Shown in pieces: positions 19,568 through 21,987 of a DNA stretch of 21,987 nucleotides (position 1 is the stretch's first letter; every line of letters begins with the position of its first letter). Made by a program: the position numbers and the translations under genes. Source of the stretch: Ichthyophthirius multifiliis (lineage: Eukaryota > Ciliophora > Oligohymenophorea > Hymenostomatida); NCBI RefSeq assembly GCF_000220395.1, contig NW_004086334.1, forward strand, positions 1-21,987. Reading direction: 5' to 3'. Below the pieces are notes generated by a model. That model was not told the origin of the DNA. It ran no database searches and saw only the letters and a program-made list of their open reading frames with translations.

Positions 19568-20610
19568 TCATAAAGAACCTTTAATTTAAGGAAATGCTAA
19601 AATGCCCATTGAAAATAAAATAATTATAAAGTAATAAACATATAACTATTAATGTTATCGGTTATTAAAATTAAACTATAATTTTCTCTTAGAATATATT
19701 TATTTAGTTATAAAATTAATTATCTTTCCAAATAAAAAGTCTTTTTCGAATACAATTTAATAATGATTATGCATTTATAATAGCAAACTTAAATTATCAT
19801 TTTCTACAAAAATATTTAAAAAAAAAATAGTTAAAAAAAAATATTACTTAAACTTTTATTATAATATGTCATTTATAAAATATATATAATAAAAGAAAGC
19901 GTTAAACCCCATAAAACATTATCCATTCCAATATTAATGCTACAAAATTCAGCATGTTTATAAAATTTTTAGTATTTTTTTACTATCCCTTCAATATAAG
20001 CAGGAAAGATTCTCAAATTAAGACCTTCTTAATATTTATAAATTTAAATATTTTCTTTTTAGATTGAAAAAATTCTTTCCATATTGATCCATTTAGCTTA
20101 TCTAACTTCTGATTCTTGAATTTTAAATTTTTACTCACAATCCAATAACAAAAATACGTGCAAACTTGTAAATAAATCTTCATTATTTCTTGTTTTTCTT
20201 ACATAAAAGTTTTTTGCAATTTTACCTAAATAAAGACTATTTCCTTCATCTAATTAAAATCCAATTTCTTCTTTTACTTCTCTTATTGCAGTTTAGAAAT
20301 CGTTTTCTGTTTCATCTACATGACCACCTGGAAGAGCTATTTGTCCAGAGTTAATATCTTTTGGATTTATTTATCTTTAAATAAATGTAGTATATAATTC
20401 ACAATTTTATGCTTATTATTCATTAATAATTTGTTGTATTTTTGAAATCAAAGTTATATTATTTTGAATATTTTCAGGTGAATATTTTGGTTGGGAAAGG
20501 GACTACCTTAACTAATCGTTAAGATTTTAATTATCTATTTTTAATATTAAAGCCACACTTGATTACTTTTATTTTTGTTTAGGATTGTTATAATAATTTT
20601 GCATATTCAT
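19568..20610 (-). CDS. Nudix hydrolase with hydrophobic C-terminal extension
   Basis: Nudix enzymes cleave nucleoside diphosphates linked to another group X. Exons 19848-20610 and 19568-19803 (intron 44 nt), TGA 19568-19570, about 332 residues. The fold opens at VALILKID (19-26). SGQIALPGG leads into a complete Nudix box at residues 96-118: G96, E102, R110-E111, E114-E115, G117, with every metal-binding position present. Then follow LHVFLLLDC and VRQAKWINMERIF. The GQIALPGG lead-in and position of the box recall the CoA-diphosphatase group, but its upstream signature is imperfect, so the substrate is open. Beyond the domain the protein continues for about 100 residues with LWGLTLSFIIYIL and a C-terminal hydrophobic segment (YYFIIILFSMGILAF), suggesting membrane attachment. 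Two ATGs lie close together; the first (20608-20610) is used. Confidence 0.9.
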
Positions 20611-21102
20611 TTTTTAAAGTTCGCTTATGAAGGATATAAAACATTAAATTATCATATTTATTTAAATTAATTAAAAAATATATATATATATATATTTTTT
20701 TTTTTGATATAAATATCCTTATTTTTTTTATTTTTTTCGAATATTTTTTTTTTTTATACAAAATATAAATTTATAATTTTTTTCATTTTTAAGTTTGTTA
20801 AAATTTGATTATGAATTATTATTAACTTTTTAAAAATAAACTTTAATGTAATTATTGTATTCTTCCTTTACTATATATACTTTTAATTAATTATATTTTT
20901 AGTATTTATTAGTCGATATAATTATCAAAATCAAAAAGTTCTTAAAACTTACTATTTTAAAGTGTATATTTTTTAGGTTATCATATCTTATAATTTAATT
21001 TCTTATTATCAATTTTACAATATAATATTTTATAATTTACAAATATTAATTAATTATTTATAAAAATATTAATTTTATAATTTTTAATAATTAAATACAT
21101 TT
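20611..21102. promoter_or_regulatory. upstream region of the Nudix gene
   Basis: About 490 bp of A+T-rich DNA with a TA run and poly-T tracts near 20680-20755. It should hold the Nudix promoter and the 3' flank of the next minus-strand gene. No specific motif recognised. Confidence 0.4.
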
Positions 21103-21801
21103 TCATCTACATGTAAAGCTAATATATTATTCATAATTTTTAAAAAATTATAATATTTTATATTGATATAAAATAAATTATACATTATGCTTTTATTTTT
21201 ATTTTTTTGAAGTTTCATTAAAATATTAATCAATTTTTATGAAGTTTTAGAATATATGTACTTTGATTTGATTAGTTTAGAAATTGTCAGAATTTTTATT
21301 TGAACTTTTATATTAAAATTTTATCTCTTTTTCTTTAATTGCTTCATCATCTAATATTTCTGAATTTATATTTTATAAGTATTTAATATCTTGCAATCTA
21401 TATATATATATATTTTAATAATTATAAAAAATACTATTATTAATAGTTATATTCTATTTATGTGTAGTTTTTCAAATATTTTATTTATTTCTGTTTTATA
21501 TCATCATTTTTTTAGTGAAAAAAATTATTATTTATATTTTTTCATTTAGAATTTGCTTATTCAAATAAAAAATTTTATTTAAGAAATTTTTTTTAAATTA
21601 AAAAAAATTAGTAAATAACAAGTAATCATTTTTAAAATAAATTCATAACGTAAACTTTGAAATAGAATAATCTCTTAATAATATTAACTTGAGGAAGTAG
21701 GATGGTTTAAGCCATATTTATTTATTAGAATAATTTTTAGATTTAGAAAAAAGCGACTTTTATTTATTTTCAGAATTTTTATAAGAAAGTAAATTATACA
21801 T
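21103..21801 (-). CDS. hypothetical protein, exon structure incomplete
   Basis: I do not recognise the family. Two parts look coding. The 3' part, ending at TGA 21103-21105, contains KYLQNINSEILDDEAIKEKE, then KSSNKNSDNFQTNQIK and KNYEQYISFTCR, and is joined by a 37-nt intron (21398-21434) to KYLKNYTQIEYNYQQ. The 5' part starts at ATG 21799-21801 with MYNLLSYKNSENKQKSLFSK, followed by KNYSNKQIWLKPSYF. I could not find a splice arrangement with consistent phase linking them across about 21435-21660; the frame of the 3' part is closed by TGA at 21542-21544, and few AG acceptors are available. They may be one gene with an unusual intron, or two separate genes. Composition (Glu, Asp, Ser, Trp present) argues against chance. 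Confidence 0.4.
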
Positions 21802-21987
21802 TTTATCGTGTTTTGTATAACTTTTTATAAAAACAATATTTATATTTAATTCTAAATAAAACTTTTTTCATGAAAAATACAATCAATATTTATTAATATA
21901 CAATAGAATTTGAATAATATTAATTATTCTTATTACTTAAAAATTATAATCATTTTTATTAATTAAAATACTAAAATTCTTATATAT

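Noticed and set aside
1-21987. Apicomplexan (Plasmodium-like) nuclear DNA
   Set aside because: The A+T content would fit, but TAA and TAG sit in frame at conserved glutamines in Ran, eRF1 and Rpn7, which the standard code does not allow.
1-21987. Mitochondrial or plastid genome
   Set aside because: All recognised genes are nuclear, with spliceosomal-type GT...AG introns; no organellar genes, tRNAs or rRNAs seen.
1-21987. Telomere repeats, transposons, virus-like elements or CRISPR array
   Set aside because: No C4A2/G4T2 repeats, terminal inverted repeats, transposase or capsid motifs, or spaced direct repeats were found; poly-A and TA runs account for the repetitive look.

Overview
The window looks like macronuclear DNA of a ciliate, most likely a hymenostome close to Tetrahymena or Ichthyophthirius. 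It is extremely A+T-rich. Genes are broken by short GT...AG introns (mostly 37-73 nt), TGA is the only stop codon, and in-frame TAA and TAG fall where conserved proteins carry glutamine (ciliate nuclear code, table 6). The eRF1 gene itself carries the Tetrahymena-type variants of the stop-codon recognition motifs. Standard-code ORF calling therefore misses essentially every gene here; all calls below come from reading with TAA/TAG = Gln and joining exons by phase.

Layout, left to right: a doubtful minus-strand coding region (462-1125); Ran GTPase (1540-2321, minus); a very A+T-rich stretch of about 2.7 kb with no gene I can support; a hypothetical charged protein (4997-5953, minus); eRF1 (6327-7776, plus); a probable hypothetical gene with unresolved 5' end (about 8101-9091, plus), convergent with a large protein with helical repeats and a pseudokinase domain (9172-11946, minus); proteasome lid subunit Rpn7 (12451-13559, minus); a small, probably two-pass membrane protein (14387-14916, minus); divergent from it a long coiled-coil protein (15473-17615, plus); a doubtful ORF (17746-18381, minus); a Nudix hydrolase with a membrane-like C-terminal extension (19568-20610, minus); and a hypothetical protein of uncertain exon structure (21103-21801, minus).

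The recognisable genes are unlinked housekeeping functions (nuclear transport, translation termination, protein degradation, nucleotide housecleaning), each apparently with its own promoter region; there is no operon and no sign of a mobile element, CRISPR, tRNA or rRNA. The most informative signals are the eRF1 with its recoded motifs, the catalytic glutamine of Ran written as TAA, the pseudokinase that has lost the HRD aspartate, and a shortened Rpn7 with a splice-phase irregularity. The low-complexity, A+T-rich composition makes any TGA-free frame look protein-like, so the hypothetical genes carry low confidence.
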